Assembly (NCBI GenBank): GCA_031267575.1
Contig: JAIRYN010000037.1
Location: 1 to 64,000 of the forward strand
Source of the DNA: Synergistaceae bacterium
Lineage (GTDB): Bacteria; Synergistota; Synergistia; Synergistales; Aminobacteriaceae
DNA: 64,000 nt
Direction of reading: 5' to 3'
The translations under genes and the position numbers were made by a program. Positions 8,081 to 16,255 of this stretch are shown here, one piece after another. Position 1 is the stretch's first letter, and each line of letters opens with the position of its first letter. The notes below the pieces were generated by a model that was not told the DNA's origin, did no database searches, and saw only the letters and a list, made by a program, of their open reading frames with translations.

Positions 8081-8446
8081 GATAAAGCGATGAGAAAGTC
8101 AACGGCTTCAGCCGTTGTTGGATGAGATTGGATGAGATTGGATGAGAATTGCAACGCCGCCATTGGCAGCGTTTGTTTTGTATTTGGTTTCTTGCCATAT
8201 ATCTACTTTCATGTTAAACTCCTTTTATGGCTTATCAACGCGAGGTGCGGGGCGGAACACGACCGGGATATCAATCGGGATTATTGATGATTATTGATGC
8301 GGCTGTAAATATTCTCAGAGTGGGGGCATCCACTCTTAAAAAATAAAAAATTAAAAAATAAAAAAGAAGAAGACTTAAGACCGGTTTCAGTCGGCTGTCT
8401 TTGTCGATCTTAGAATCCCACAACTTTAGTCGTGGGAGTATGTCAA
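8081..8446 (+). mobile_element. IS608-like (IS200/IS605) deletion derivative, copy A
   Basis: A 366-bp remnant bounded by the IS608-type target TTAC (8077-8080) on the left and TCAA (8443-8446) on the right. The left end carries a GGCTTCAGCC hairpin and then an AACGCCGCC-containing inverted repeat. The right end carries the subterminal hairpin CCCACAACTTTAGTCGTGGG. Between them no tnpA is left, and only the 3' edge of tnpB remains (a DAAVNILRVG peptide and an RPVSVGCLCRS tail). The right-end region matches copies B and C closely and is where TnpB elements encode their omega (guide) RNA. The TGA stop of xdhC is formed by its right end. It cannot move without trans-acting TnpA. Confidence 0.85.
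8227..8346 (+). pseudogene. tnpB: Fused mini-ORF from a collapsed tnpB
   Basis: A 39-codon frame begins with an ATG at the usual distance from the left end and ends with TAA. The C-terminal half (IIDAAVNILRVGASTL) is the conserved end of TnpB after its zinc finger; the first half (MAYQREVRGG) does not identify itself. It arises from an in-frame internal deletion of more than 1 kb. A poly-A/T slippage tract after the stop separates it from the last TnpB residues. No function is expected. Confidence 0.55.
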
Positions 8447-9477
8447 AGGGCTTCCATCAGGACTTCCATTTTTCCGCCACAGGCCATTCCATCCTCTTCC
8501 GCCAAGTCCTCCATATCGATGGTCTTCAAACGGTACCCGCCTTCCAGGATGACTTGCCTCGCGTCCCTCGCCACGTCCGCTTCGGCGCAGCCGCCACCGA
8601 TGCTGCCGACGGTTCTTCCGTCGTAAAAAACCGCCATCTTCGCGCCCGCTTCTCGGGGCGTCGATCCTTTGGCGGACACGACCGTTATCACCGCTATACG
8701 CTCTTCTGTCCCTTCCTTCGCCGTGCCACCGAGCAACTGCATCAGCTCCATATTGGCGTGACACTCTCGTTTTCGCGATATGCCGCCGCGTTTTTCCCGC
8801 ACGATTTCCGCCAGAATGGACAGAGCGATTTCCTCAGGGCTCACCGCGCCGATGTCCAGCCCGATTGGCGCGTGCAACCGCTCCAGGCGCTCTGGTGAAA
8901 AACCCTCTTCTTTCATCTGCCGCCGCACGAGGGCGACCCGACGACGCGAGCCGATCATCCCCACATACAAAGGAAAAGTTTCACTCGACAGAACGCTTCG
9001 CAGGCACTCTATGTCGTGTCTGTGCCCCCTCGTCATGATCGCCACGTAGTCGTTGCCCCAAAACGTCAAACGCTGGGATACCCTTTCGAAGCTCTCGCAG
9101 ATTACCTCACTGGCGTTGGGAAAGCGCGTTCTGTCGGCAAAAAAAGGTCTGTCGTCAAAGACGGTCACTTTGAACTTTAGGAGACTCGCCATTTCGGACA
9201 AGGGCATCGCAATGTGACCCCCGCCAAAAACAATCAAACGTTGAGAAGGGAGAAAATGTTCCACAACCACAATCTCTCCTTTACTTTCTTTAGCATACAA
9301 CGAGTAGCTATTATCCCATTTATTCGTCCAGTAGGCGACGGACGCTCCAGTATGCAGGGTTTTTTCCAGACCGGAAGGCTCAATCACCGTGACCAAAACC
9401 GTGTCTTGCCCCTCTTGCAAGTTCTGAAACAGTTCACAGTACACTCTTTTCATATTTTCCATTTTCATATTTTCCAT
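8443..9477 (-). CDS. XdhC/CoxI-family molybdenum hydroxylase accessory protein
   Basis: Cytoplasmic protein expected to help insert or sulfurate the molybdenum cofactor of xanthine dehydrogenase or CO dehydrogenase-like hydroxylases. Of 344 residues, about 75-200 form a Rossmann domain (RLIVFGGGHIAMPLSEM, then a MIGSRRR segment) and about 240-344 form a CoxI domain with GSTPREAGAKM, GGGCAEADV and GMACGG signatures. The usual XdhC order is CoxI domain first, so the order here is reversed, with a Cys-less degenerate domain in front. The start is the ATG at 9477 behind GGGAGG; upstream in-frame codons are low-complexity repeat. The first 15 bases are tandemly duplicated (MENMK twice). The stop codon is contributed by the transposon end at 8443. 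No hydroxylase gene is nearby. Confidence 0.85.
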   Translation of the reverse strand: MENMKMENMKRVYCELFQNLQEGQDTVLVTVIEPSGLEKTLHTGASVAYWTNKWDNSYSLYAKESKGEIVVVEHFLPSQRLIVFGGGHIAMPLSEMASLLKFKVTVFDDRPFFADRTRFPNASEVICESFERVSQRLTFWGNDYVAIMTRGHRHDIECLRSVLSSETFPLYVGMIGSRRRVALVRRQMKEEGFSPERLERLHAPIGLDIGAVSPEEIALSILAEIVREKRGGISRKRECHANMELMQLLGGTAKEGTEERIAVITVVSAKGSTPREAGAKMAVFYDGRTVGSIGGGCAEADVARDARQVILEGGYRLKTIDMEDLAEEDGMACGGKMEVLMEAL

Positions 9478-9602
9478 AAGACGCCTCCCGCGACGTATCT
9501 GCTTGTATGGGCTATTATTATTAAAACATATCAGACAAACAAACAAAACCGGGGGTGATAATTTTGTTGTTGAAAACGAAAAAGGAGCGCGCCGAAAAAT
9601 TT

Positions 9603-9660
9603 TCAAATCTAATTCCAAATCTAATTCCAAATCTAATTTTGAATCTAATTTTGAATTTAA
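9603..9660 (+). repeat. 12-bp tandem array between xdhC-like gene and nifJ
   Basis: About five copies of CCAAATCTAATT and its variant TTGAATCTAATT stand head to tail in the divergent intergenic region. Confidence 0.85.
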
Positions 9661-9687
9661 TGTGGGCGTGGGTCGCAAAAAAGGTCG

Positions 9688-9711
9688 AAAGTTTTGGAGA
9701 AAGTTTTGGAG
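9688..9711 (+). repeat. Duplicated Shine-Dalgarno of nifJ
   Basis: AAAGTTTTGGAG occurs twice in perfect tandem; the second copy, extended to TTTTGGAGG, is the ribosome-binding site of the ATG at 9721. Confidence 0.85.
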
Positions 9712-9720
9712 GCTATAATC

Positions 9721-12700
9721 ATGGCTAAACGCGAGACGCGGATGATGGACGGCAACACGGCCGCGGCTTATGTTTCCTATGCCTTCAGCGAGGTAGCGGC
9801 CATTTTCCCAATCACCCCGTCCTCTCCTATGGCGGAGTTAGCGGACGAGTGGTCGGCAAACGGCAGAAAAAATCTCTTCGACAGAACGATGCGCGTGGTG
9901 GAGATGCAGTCGGAAGGAGGCGCGGCCGGGGCGCTCCACGGCTCGTTGCAAGGGGGAGCTCTGACTACGACCTATACATCGGCTCAAGGGCTCTTGCTGA
10001 TGATTCCCAACATGTACCGCATCGCGGGGGAGCTTCTGCCCGCCGTGTTTCACGTCAGCGCCCGTGCCCTGGCCAACAATTCCTGGAGTGTCTTCGGCGA
10101 CCACCAGGACGTCATGGCAACTCGCCAAACGGGATTCGCCATGTTGGCCTCCAGCAACGTGCAGGACGCCATGAACCTGGCGGCTGTGGCGCATTTGACC
10201 GCTATCAAGTCCAGAATCCCTTTCCTGCACTTCTTCGACGGTTTTCGTACCTCTCACGAGGTCCAGAAAATCGAGGTACTAGAGTACGAAGAGCTGGAAA
10301 AGCTCCTGGACAAGGACGCTCTCAAGAGCTTCCGCGACCACGCTTTGAGCCCTGACCACCCCGTTCACAGAGGGATGACCCAGAACCCCGACGTGTTTTT
10401 TCAGATGCGGGAGGCGGTCAACCCCTGGTACCGGGATTTGCCAGCGATCCTCGATCATTATTTTCAGGAGATCAACACGTTGACAGAACGCGATGGCAAA
10501 GAAGGCCGTCAGCCTTACGCTTTTTTCAACTATTACGGGGCCTCGGACGCTGAACGCCTAGTGATCGCGATGGGTTCGGCCTGCACAACCATCGAGGAAA
10601 CGGTGGATTGGATGAACGCCCGGGGGGAGAAAGTGGGACTGATTAACGTCCGCGTGTACCGTCCTTTCTGTCCCGAACGCCTGGTCGCGGCATTGCCGAG
10701 AACGGTGAAAAAAATCGCCGTCCTGGACCGTACCAAAGAACCTGGGGCCGCAGGGGAACCTCTTTACACAGATGTGCGCAGCGCCTTCTATGAGCTCGCC
10801 CTGGCAGGAGCCTCGGAGGCGGGGTTTGCTGCTTTACCTCTGGTTGTAGGGGGGCGCTATGGTCTAGGAGGCAAGAACTTTGGTCCGTCGGACGTTCTAG
10901 CCGTTTTCGAGAACCTGGCGCTGAGCGAGTCCAAGAACGGCTTCACCGTGGGCATCGACGACGACGTCACAATGACCTCCCTGCCACGCCCCAAGGAGGA
11001 TTTCGACCCTTCCCACGCAGGAACAACAGCTTGCAAATTCTGGGGTCTTGGATCCGACGGAACGGTTAGCGCCAACAAAAGCGCTGTCAAGATCATCGGA
11101 GACTACACGGACCTCTACGCCCAGGCTTATTTCGCCTACGATTCCAAGAAGTCAGGAGGCATCACGATCTCTCATCTGCGGTTCGGGAAAACACCCATCA
11201 AGTCTTCCTATTACATCAGCAAAGCGGATTTTGTCGCCTGCCATAACCCCGCTTACGTGGGAAAATACGACCTCCTGAGCGATTTGAAGCCGGGAGGGTG
11301 TTTTCTCCTAAACGCCCAGTGGAGTCTCGATGAAATCGAAAAAAATCTCCCCGGTGACATGAAACGCGCCCTTGCCCGAAAGGGAGCGGCGTTTTACGTC
11401 ATCGACGCCGTGAAGATCGCTCAGGAACTCGGCCTTGGAAGCCGCATCAATATGATTATGCAAGCGGCGTTTTTCAAACTCGTAAACATCATTTCCGTCG
11501 AGGACGCCACCAAATATCTGAAGGAGGCGGCCGCCGAGTCCTATGGCAAGCAGGGAGAGGAAGTTGTCGAGAAAAACTTCACCTCTATCGACCGAGGCAT
11601 CTCCGACGTGATTTCCGTCCCCGTTCCGGCGGAATGGAAAGAAAAATGGAAAGAAAAATGGGAAGAGGCTTCCGACGCGCCCCGCGACGAAAATCTTTCT
11701 GTCCCAGAGTTCATTGCGAAATTCGTGAATCCCATCAACCGTCAAGAGGGCGACCAGTTGCCCGTCAGTGTCCTGAAGGGCTGCGAAGACGGAACGTTTC
11801 CTCTGGGGTCCAGCGCTTTTGAAAAGCGGGGGATTGCCGTGTTCGCGCCGGTGTGGAAATCGGAAAACTGCGTTCAGTGCAACCAGTGCGCTTTCGTGTG
11901 CTCTCACGCCGCCATTCGCCCGCTTCTAGCGGATGAAGAAGAGTTGACCGGTGCGCCGGAAAAGTTCCAGACAAAACCCGCGTCGGGCTTTTTCGACAGA
12001 CCTGGCAGGCGATTCCACTTGTCCATTTCGCCTTTGGATTGCGCCGGCTGCGGCAACTGCGTTGACGTGTGCCCCGCCAAAGAAAAAGCCCTCGAAATGA
12101 CACCTCTGGCCTCGCAATTGCCTTGGGGCACGGAATTGTGGAATTTCGCGGCTTCTCACGTTTCTTACAAAGCTCTTCCAGAGGAACAGTTACGTACCGT
12201 CAAGGGAAGTCAGTTTGCCCAACCTCTGCTGGAGTTCAGCGGGGCTTGCGCCGGCTGCGGGGAGACGCCCTACGTGAAACTTCTAACCCAGCTCTTCGGG
12301 GACCGGCTTTACATCCAGAACCCCTCCGGCTGCACCACCGTCTGGGGCGGAAGCTGTCCTGCTATTCCCTACACCGTCAATGCTCAGGGACACGGGCCCA
12401 CGTTTGCTTATTCCTTGTTTGAGGACTGTGGAGAGTACGGATTTGGGATCCACATTGGGACCACTCAAGTGCGCGATCTCGTGGCTAATAAAGTAGCCCA
12501 AGTCCTCAAAGAGAATTTGCCTCACGAACTTAGGAACGCCATGAAAGAGTGGTATGAAGAGAGGGAGTCGGGTCTCGCGACCCGTGAGCGTGCCTCTCGC
12601 CTCACAGCGATTTTGGAGTTTTATAAAAACAAAAACAACGATCCTTTGCTCAATAAAATTCTCAATGAGATTTATGATCGCCGCGACTTTTTCGTTCGTA

Positions 12701-13380
12701 AAGCGCAGTGGATCGTGGGCGGGGATGGCTGGGCTTACGATATTGGCTATGGCGGCCTGGACCACGTGGCGGCGTCCGGCGAGAACGTCAACATTCTGAT
12801 CCTGGACACAGAGGTTTACTCTAACACCGGAGGACAATCCTCCAAAGCCACGCCCGCCGCGGCCATTGCGGGTTTTGCTGCCAGTGGCAAAAAAACCCGC
12901 AAAAAAGACCTAGGCATGATGATGATTCCCTATGGAAACATCTACGTTGCCCAGGTCGCTATGGGGGCGGACAAAAACCAGACATTGAAGGCGTTCGTGG
13001 AGGCAGAGGCGTATCCTGGGGTGTCGGTCGTCATCGCCTACTGTCCCTGCATCAACCACGGGATCTCTTTGGGTATGGGCAAGTCTCAAGAGCAGGAAAA
13101 ACGCGCTGTCGATGCGGGTTACTGGGGTCTTTATCGCTACAACCCCTTGTTAAAGAATCAAGGAAAAATCCCCTTCATCCTGGACTCAAAAACTCCCCAT
13201 GCGAGCTTTCAGGAGTTTTTGAAAAGCGAGGTCCGCTACGCGGCACTATTCCGTCAGTTCCCCGACCTGGCTCAGGACCTTTTCAACCAGTGCGAGCGCG
13301 ACGCCATGGATCGCCTGACGGCTTACCAGCGTCTGGCAAAACCGCTGGACTTTACACTCACCCCCATCGAAGCGAGATAA
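9721..13380 (+). CDS. nifJ: Pyruvate:ferredoxin (flavodoxin) oxidoreductase
   Basis: Central fermentative enzyme converting pyruvate and CoA to acetyl-CoA and CO2 with reduction of ferredoxin. The 1219-residue single chain has the homodimeric PFOR order: N-terminal domain with the ITPSSPMAELADEW pyruvate-site segment, domain II transketolase-like, gamma domain, a 2x[4Fe-4S] ferredoxin domain (CVQCNQCAFVC and CAGCGNCVDVCP), then the TPP domain with ACAGCGETPY, GGDGWAYDIGYGG and NTGGQSSKATP. The four ligands of the proximal cluster are also present. The start at 9721 has a duplicated GGAGG site; an upstream in-frame TTG at 9694 is less likely. It stands alone as a transcription unit. Confidence 0.97.
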   Translation: MAKRETRMMDGNTAAAYVSYAFSEVAAIFPITPSSPMAELADEWSANGRKNLFDRTMRVVEMQSEGGAAGALHGSLQGGALTTTYTSAQGLLLMIPNMYRIAGELLPAVFHVSARALANNSWSVFGDHQDVMATRQTGFAMLASSNVQDAMNLAAVAHLTAIKSRIPFLHFFDGFRTSHEVQKIEVLEYEELEKLLDKDALKSFRDHALSPDHPVHRGMTQNPDVFFQMREAVNPWYRDLPAILDHYFQEINTLTERDGKEGRQPYAFFNYYGASDAERLVIAMGSACTTIEETVDWMNARGEKVGLINVRVYRPFCPERLVAALPRTVKKIAVLDRTKEPGAAGEPLYTDVRSAFYELALAGASEAGFAALPLVVGGRYGLGGKNFGPSDVLAVFENLALSESKNGFTVGIDDDVTMTSLPRPKEDFDPSHAGTTACKFWGLGSDGTVSANKSAVKIIGDYTDLYAQAYFAYDSKKSGGITISHLRFGKTPIKSSYYISKADFVACHNPAYVGKYDLLSDLKPGGCFLLNAQWSLDEIEKNLPGDMKRALARKGAAFYVIDAVKIAQELGLGSRINMIMQAAFFKLVNIISVEDATKYLKEAAAESYGKQGEEVVEKNFTSIDRGISDVISVPVPAEWKEKWKEKWEEASDAPRDENLSVPEFIAKFVNPINRQEGDQLPVSVLKGCEDGTFPLGSSAFEKRGIAVFAPVWKSENCVQCNQCAFVCSHAAIRPLLADEEELTGAPEKFQTKPASGFFDRPGRRFHLSISPLDCAGCGNCVDVCPAKEKALEMTPLASQLPWGTELWNFAASHVSYKALPEEQLRTVKGSQFAQPLLEFSGACAGCGETPYVKLLTQLFGDRLYIQNPSGCTTVWGGSCPAIPYTVNAQGHGPTFAYSLFEDCGEYGFGIHIGTTQVRDLVANKVAQVLKENLPHELRNAMKEWYEERESGLATRERASRLTAILEFYKNKNNDPLLNKILNEIYDRRDFFVRKAQWIVGGDGWAYDIGYGGLDHVAASGENVNILILDTEVYSNTGGQSSKATPAAAIAGFAASGKKTRKKDLGMMMIPYGNIYVAQVAMGADKNQTLKAFVEAEAYPGVSVVIAYCPCINHGISLGMGKSQEQEKRAVDAGYWGLYRYNPLLKNQGKIPFILDSKTPHASFQEFLKSEVRYAALFRQFPDLAQDLFNQCERDAMDRLTAYQRLAKPLDFTLTPIEAR

Positions 13381-13448
13381 ACACATTGGGTTACCCTCGC
13401 ACTTTGTAGATGGTATCTTTGATATTATCTTTAGTAGACGCTATCGAG

Positions 13449-13476
13449 GCAGAGACGCACGGACGTGCGTCTCTGC
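13449..13476. repeat. REP-like palindrome, copy 2
   Basis: A perfect 13-bp inverted repeat (arms GCAGAGACGCACG and CGTGCGTCTCTGC, 2-base centre). It stands between nifJ and citF, which converge, and may act as a bidirectional terminator. It is flanked by two copies of a citF 3'-end sequence (TCGCACTTTGTA at 13396, CGCGCACTTTGTA at 13494), as if a duplication accompanied its insertion. Confidence 0.75.
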
Positions 13477-13486
13477 TCTTGCGCTG

Positions 13487-15058
13487 TTACCCGCGCACTT
13501 TGTACACGCTGTCGAGAAGTGTCCCGTCCCTATTCTCCACCACCGCTACCACGCGACTCCGGTCAAATTCAGGAAGGTCGGGAACGCCGGTCATCTTCTC
13601 CACCTCGGCTTTGAGGTCCCGTATGTCCTTGACCGGCAGACGCGCGTCTCTGGCGAGCTTCAAGAGATCCTCTCTTCTGGGGTTGATACAAATTCCCCGC
13701 TCCGTGACGAAAGCGTCCACCGTCTCACCCGGCGTGCAAACAGTGGTCACGCTTTCCTTGATGGTGGGAACCCCGCCGCGGAAGGAGGGCGCCACAATCA
13801 CGGCCAGCTTCGCCCCCGCCGCGGTGTCTTGGTGTCCACCGATGGCCCCCCTTAGAACGCCGTCGTGTCCTGTCTGAACGTTGACGTGGAAGTTCACGTC
13901 GATATCCAACGCCGCCAACACCACGGTATCCAAGTTGTGGGCGACGCATCCCTTATTGAAGGGGTTCGCGTAGCAAGAGGCGTCGATCTCGATGTGGTTG
14001 GGGTTACGCGTCATGGAGTCCGTCACGGCCTTGTCAAAGCTCTGGGTGTCCAGCATGGCCTCAAAGTAACCCTGCTCCAGCATCTCGATCATGTACCCGG
14101 ACATTCCCCCCAGGCCGAAAGCGCCCTTGATTTTTTTTGCTGCCATGTATTCCTTGACATAAACTGCCACGGCGAGGCTGGCCCCGCCGGCTCCAACCTG
14201 GAAGGAACATCCATTGATCAGGAGTCCGGAGGCCGCGATCAGGTCGAAAGCGTTGCGGGCGACGCGCAGGTCCACAGGGTTACGGCTGATGCGGGCCGCG
14301 CCAGTGGCAATTTTCGAGGGGTCTCCGATACTGTCGATCACTAGAACTTGATCTACCAAATATTGAGGTATGGAGATCCGGGGTCGCAAGGGATAATCTT
14401 GAAGGTTGTCAGTTACGGCAATGACGTGGCGGGCGTGGCGGGCGTCCACTTGAGCGTATCCCAGGGAACCGCAGGCCGAGCGGCCGGAGCTGCCCGTCAT
14501 GTTGCCGTACTTGTCGCAGGCCGGCGCCGCCAGAAAAGCCACGTCGATGGGAATATCTCCTTGCTCCACTGCCCGAGCTCTACCTCCGTGGCTCCGGAGA
14601 ACCACGGGAATATCGAGTTCTCCCGCGGAAATGGCTTTACCCACCTCGCCCCGCGCTCCCGATGAAAAAAGCCGGGAGACCAGGCCGTTGCGCAGGTAGC
14701 CGGCGACCATATCGTGGCTATCAGGAAGGGAGCTGGGGGCCAATGTCAGATTCTTGAAGCCCATCTCGTCCAGGGTCTTCAAAATCGTCGGAATGACCGC
14801 GTCTCCGTTGCGCAGGTGATGATGGAAGGAAATCGTCATGCCGTCTTCCAATCCCGACCGCTCCACAGCTTTTTTTATGTCGTCCGTCACCTTGTCGTGT
14901 CGGGGTTCTCTGGGATTGAGTGGAAAATTTTTCCGCGTCGGGGTCAATTGGCGTTGAAGATAGGCAAAGGGAGAAACGTAGGGTTCATATTTCCCCAATC
15001 CCGGAATTTCCACGGGTACGGCCCGCGAGATCGCGTTTTCAACCATTTCGAGATTCAT
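13487..15058 (-). CDS. citF: Citrate lyase alpha subunit (citrate CoA-transferase)
   Basis: The alpha subunit swaps the acetyl group on the acyl carrier protein for citrate, forming citryl-ACP in citrate fermentation. About 523 residues, the family length, with typical segments: an N-terminal GKYEPYVSPFAYL, a TISFHHHLRNGDAV stretch, FLAAPACDKYGNMTGS, and a C-terminal FVTERGICINPRREDL. Two ATGs compete: 15076, overlapping the citE stop as ATGA, and 15058, which has GGAGG at ideal spacing. I prefer 15058. The bases GGGCTTATGAAT occur at both starts as an 18-bp tandem duplication, so the second start looks like a copy of the first. Last gene of citDEF. The ligase and prosthetic-group genes (citC, citX, citG) are not in this window. 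Confidence 0.95.
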   Translation of the reverse strand: MNLEMVENAISRAVPVEIPGLGKYEPYVSPFAYLQRQLTPTRKNFPLNPREPRHDKVTDDIKKAVERSGLEDGMTISFHHHLRNGDAVIPTILKTLDEMGFKNLTLAPSSLPDSHDMVAGYLRNGLVSRLFSSGARGEVGKAISAGELDIPVVLRSHGGRARAVEQGDIPIDVAFLAAPACDKYGNMTGSSGRSACGSLGYAQVDARHARHVIAVTDNLQDYPLRPRISIPQYLVDQVLVIDSIGDPSKIATGAARISRNPVDLRVARNAFDLIAASGLLINGCSFQVGAGGASLAVAVYVKEYMAAKKIKGAFGLGGMSGYMIEMLEQGYFEAMLDTQSFDKAVTDSMTRNPNHIEIDASCYANPFNKGCVAHNLDTVVLAALDIDVNFHVNVQTGHDGVLRGAIGGHQDTAAGAKLAVIVAPSFRGGVPTIKESVTTVCTPGETVDAFVTERGICINPRREDLLKLARDARLPVKDIRDLKAEVEKMTGVPDLPEFDRSRVVAVVENRDGTLLDSVYKVRG

Positions 15059-15072
15059 AAGCCCGCCTCCAT

Positions 15073-15978
15073 TCATAAGCCCACTTCCTCGTCGATGCCG
15101 TACAGGTGTCCCAGTTCAATGAGGGAGAACGCCCGCACGACGATAGGACCGTCCACCATACGTCCGTCCACGGATATGACCCCTTTGCCCTCCCGTTCGG
15201 CCTGTTCCGCCGCGTCCACGATACGAAAGGCTCGGCGCAGCTCCCGTGGATCGGGCCGGTAGGCCTCGTGAATGGCGTCGATCTGCATGGGGTGAATGGC
15301 CGCCTTGCCCGTAAAACCCATTTGAGCCGCCAGCTTCGCCTCGTTTTTTAAACCCTCCGTGTCCTCGATGTCCGTCCAAACCGTGTCAAAGGCCATCAGG
15401 CCCGCGGCTTTTGCCGCCATCACCACACGACCCCTGGCGTAAAAAAGCTCCACGCCGTCGCGGGTTTTCTGAACTCCCATATCGGCGGTCAGATCCTGTC
15501 CGCCCAAGGTGAGGGCTTCCACTCGCTCCGAGGCCCGGGCGATGTCGAAAGCGTGTTCAATGCCGTGGGCCGTTTCCAGCATCGCGTGGATGCGGACTTC
15601 GCCCAAGGGCATTCCATGATCCTTTTCAATACGGGATATGATCGCGTCGGCGTGCTTCACGTCCTCTGGAGAATGACATTTAGGGACGCGCACCGCCACG
15701 GGCCTAGCGGGAATAATCTCCTCCAGATCGTCCTCGAAATAAGGCGTATCGGCCCCATTGACCCGCACGGTCACAATAACGCCTCCGAAATCGATCTCCT
15801 TGACAAAGTGGGACACCAGGCGCCGCGCCGCGTCTTTCTCGCGTTCGGCCACGGCGTCCTCCAAGTCAAGCAACACGCTGTCTGCCCCAAACGCCGGCAC
15901 ATGCTGCATCATTCCCGGATTGTTTCCAGGCATGTAGAGCATAGAGCGGCAGGGACGTCTTTTCTTGCGTTCTCTCAT
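15073..15978 (-). CDS. citE: Citrate lyase beta subunit (citryl-ACP lyase)
   Basis: Cleaves citryl-ACP to oxaloacetate and acetyl-ACP. It belongs to the HpcH/HpaI aldolase-citrate lyase TIM-barrel family. Seen: RSMLYMPGNNPGM at the start, DSVLLDLEDAV, VRVNGADTPYFEDDL, the Mg-binding ETAHGIEHAFDIA region and GFTGKAAIHPMQID. The length of 301 residues is normal. The ATG at 15978 follows GAGGGGG with eight bases between, preferred over the TTG two codons upstream. Its stop is four bases into the first possible citF start, so translation of the two is coupled. Confidence 0.95.
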   Translation of the reverse strand: MRERKKRRPCRSMLYMPGNNPGMMQHVPAFGADSVLLDLEDAVAEREKDAARRLVSHFVKEIDFGGVIVTVRVNGADTPYFEDDLEEIIPARPVAVRVPKCHSPEDVKHADAIISRIEKDHGMPLGEVRIHAMLETAHGIEHAFDIARASERVEALTLGGQDLTADMGVQKTRDGVELFYARGRVVMAAKAAGLMAFDTVWTDIEDTEGLKNEAKLAAQMGFTGKAAIHPMQIDAIHEAYRPDPRELRRAFRIVDAAEQAEREGKGVISVDGRMVDGPIVVRAFSLIELGHLYGIDEEVGL

Positions 15979-15991
15979 CGACAATTCCCCC

Positions 15992-16249
15992 TCAGTCCGC
16001 CTTTACAGCGCGCTCGAAGGCCGTTTCGATTCGGGCTCGCAGCGTCGCCTCCAGGGCTCCTCGGTCCTGTATCTGGACCACGGCCGGAGCGTAACGCCGC
16101 GCGATTTCTCCCGCGATACGCTCGGTCCTTTCCTTGAAGATCGCCTCGTTTTGTCCGCCATACTCCAGAACATAAGAATCCGCGGGCGAAACCACCACCA
16201 TACAATCAGACGACTCCAATGTTCCCGCCTGAGCTTTTTTGAGCAACAC
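15992..16249 (-). CDS. citD: Citrate lyase acyl carrier protein (gamma subunit)
   Basis: Small acyl carrier subunit that bears the phosphoribosyl-dephospho-CoA arm on a serine. The 85 residues contain the family motif QAGTLESSDCMV near the N-terminus, with the modified Ser in the SSD group, followed by VQIQDRGAL and a C-terminal helix. The start is GTG at 16249 (a TTG follows at once). The upstream AAAGGA, 11 bases away, lies inside a 27-bp repeat that also stands before the CitMHS transporter and before the ABC ATPase gene at 62332. First gene of the citDEF operon; 13 bases separate it from citE. Confidence 0.93.
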   Translation of the reverse strand: MLLKKAQAGTLESSDCMVVVSPADSYVLEYGGQNEAIFKERTERIAGEIARRYAPAVVQIQDRGALEATLRARIETAFERAVKAD

Positions 16250-16255
16250 GCAATC

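Noticed and set aside
9603-9660. CRISPR array
   Set aside because: The 12-bp repeats are directly adjacent without spacers; this is a simple tandem array.
14714-15262. Plus-strand frame over citE/citF
   Set aside because: Antisense shadow; citE and citF are certain.
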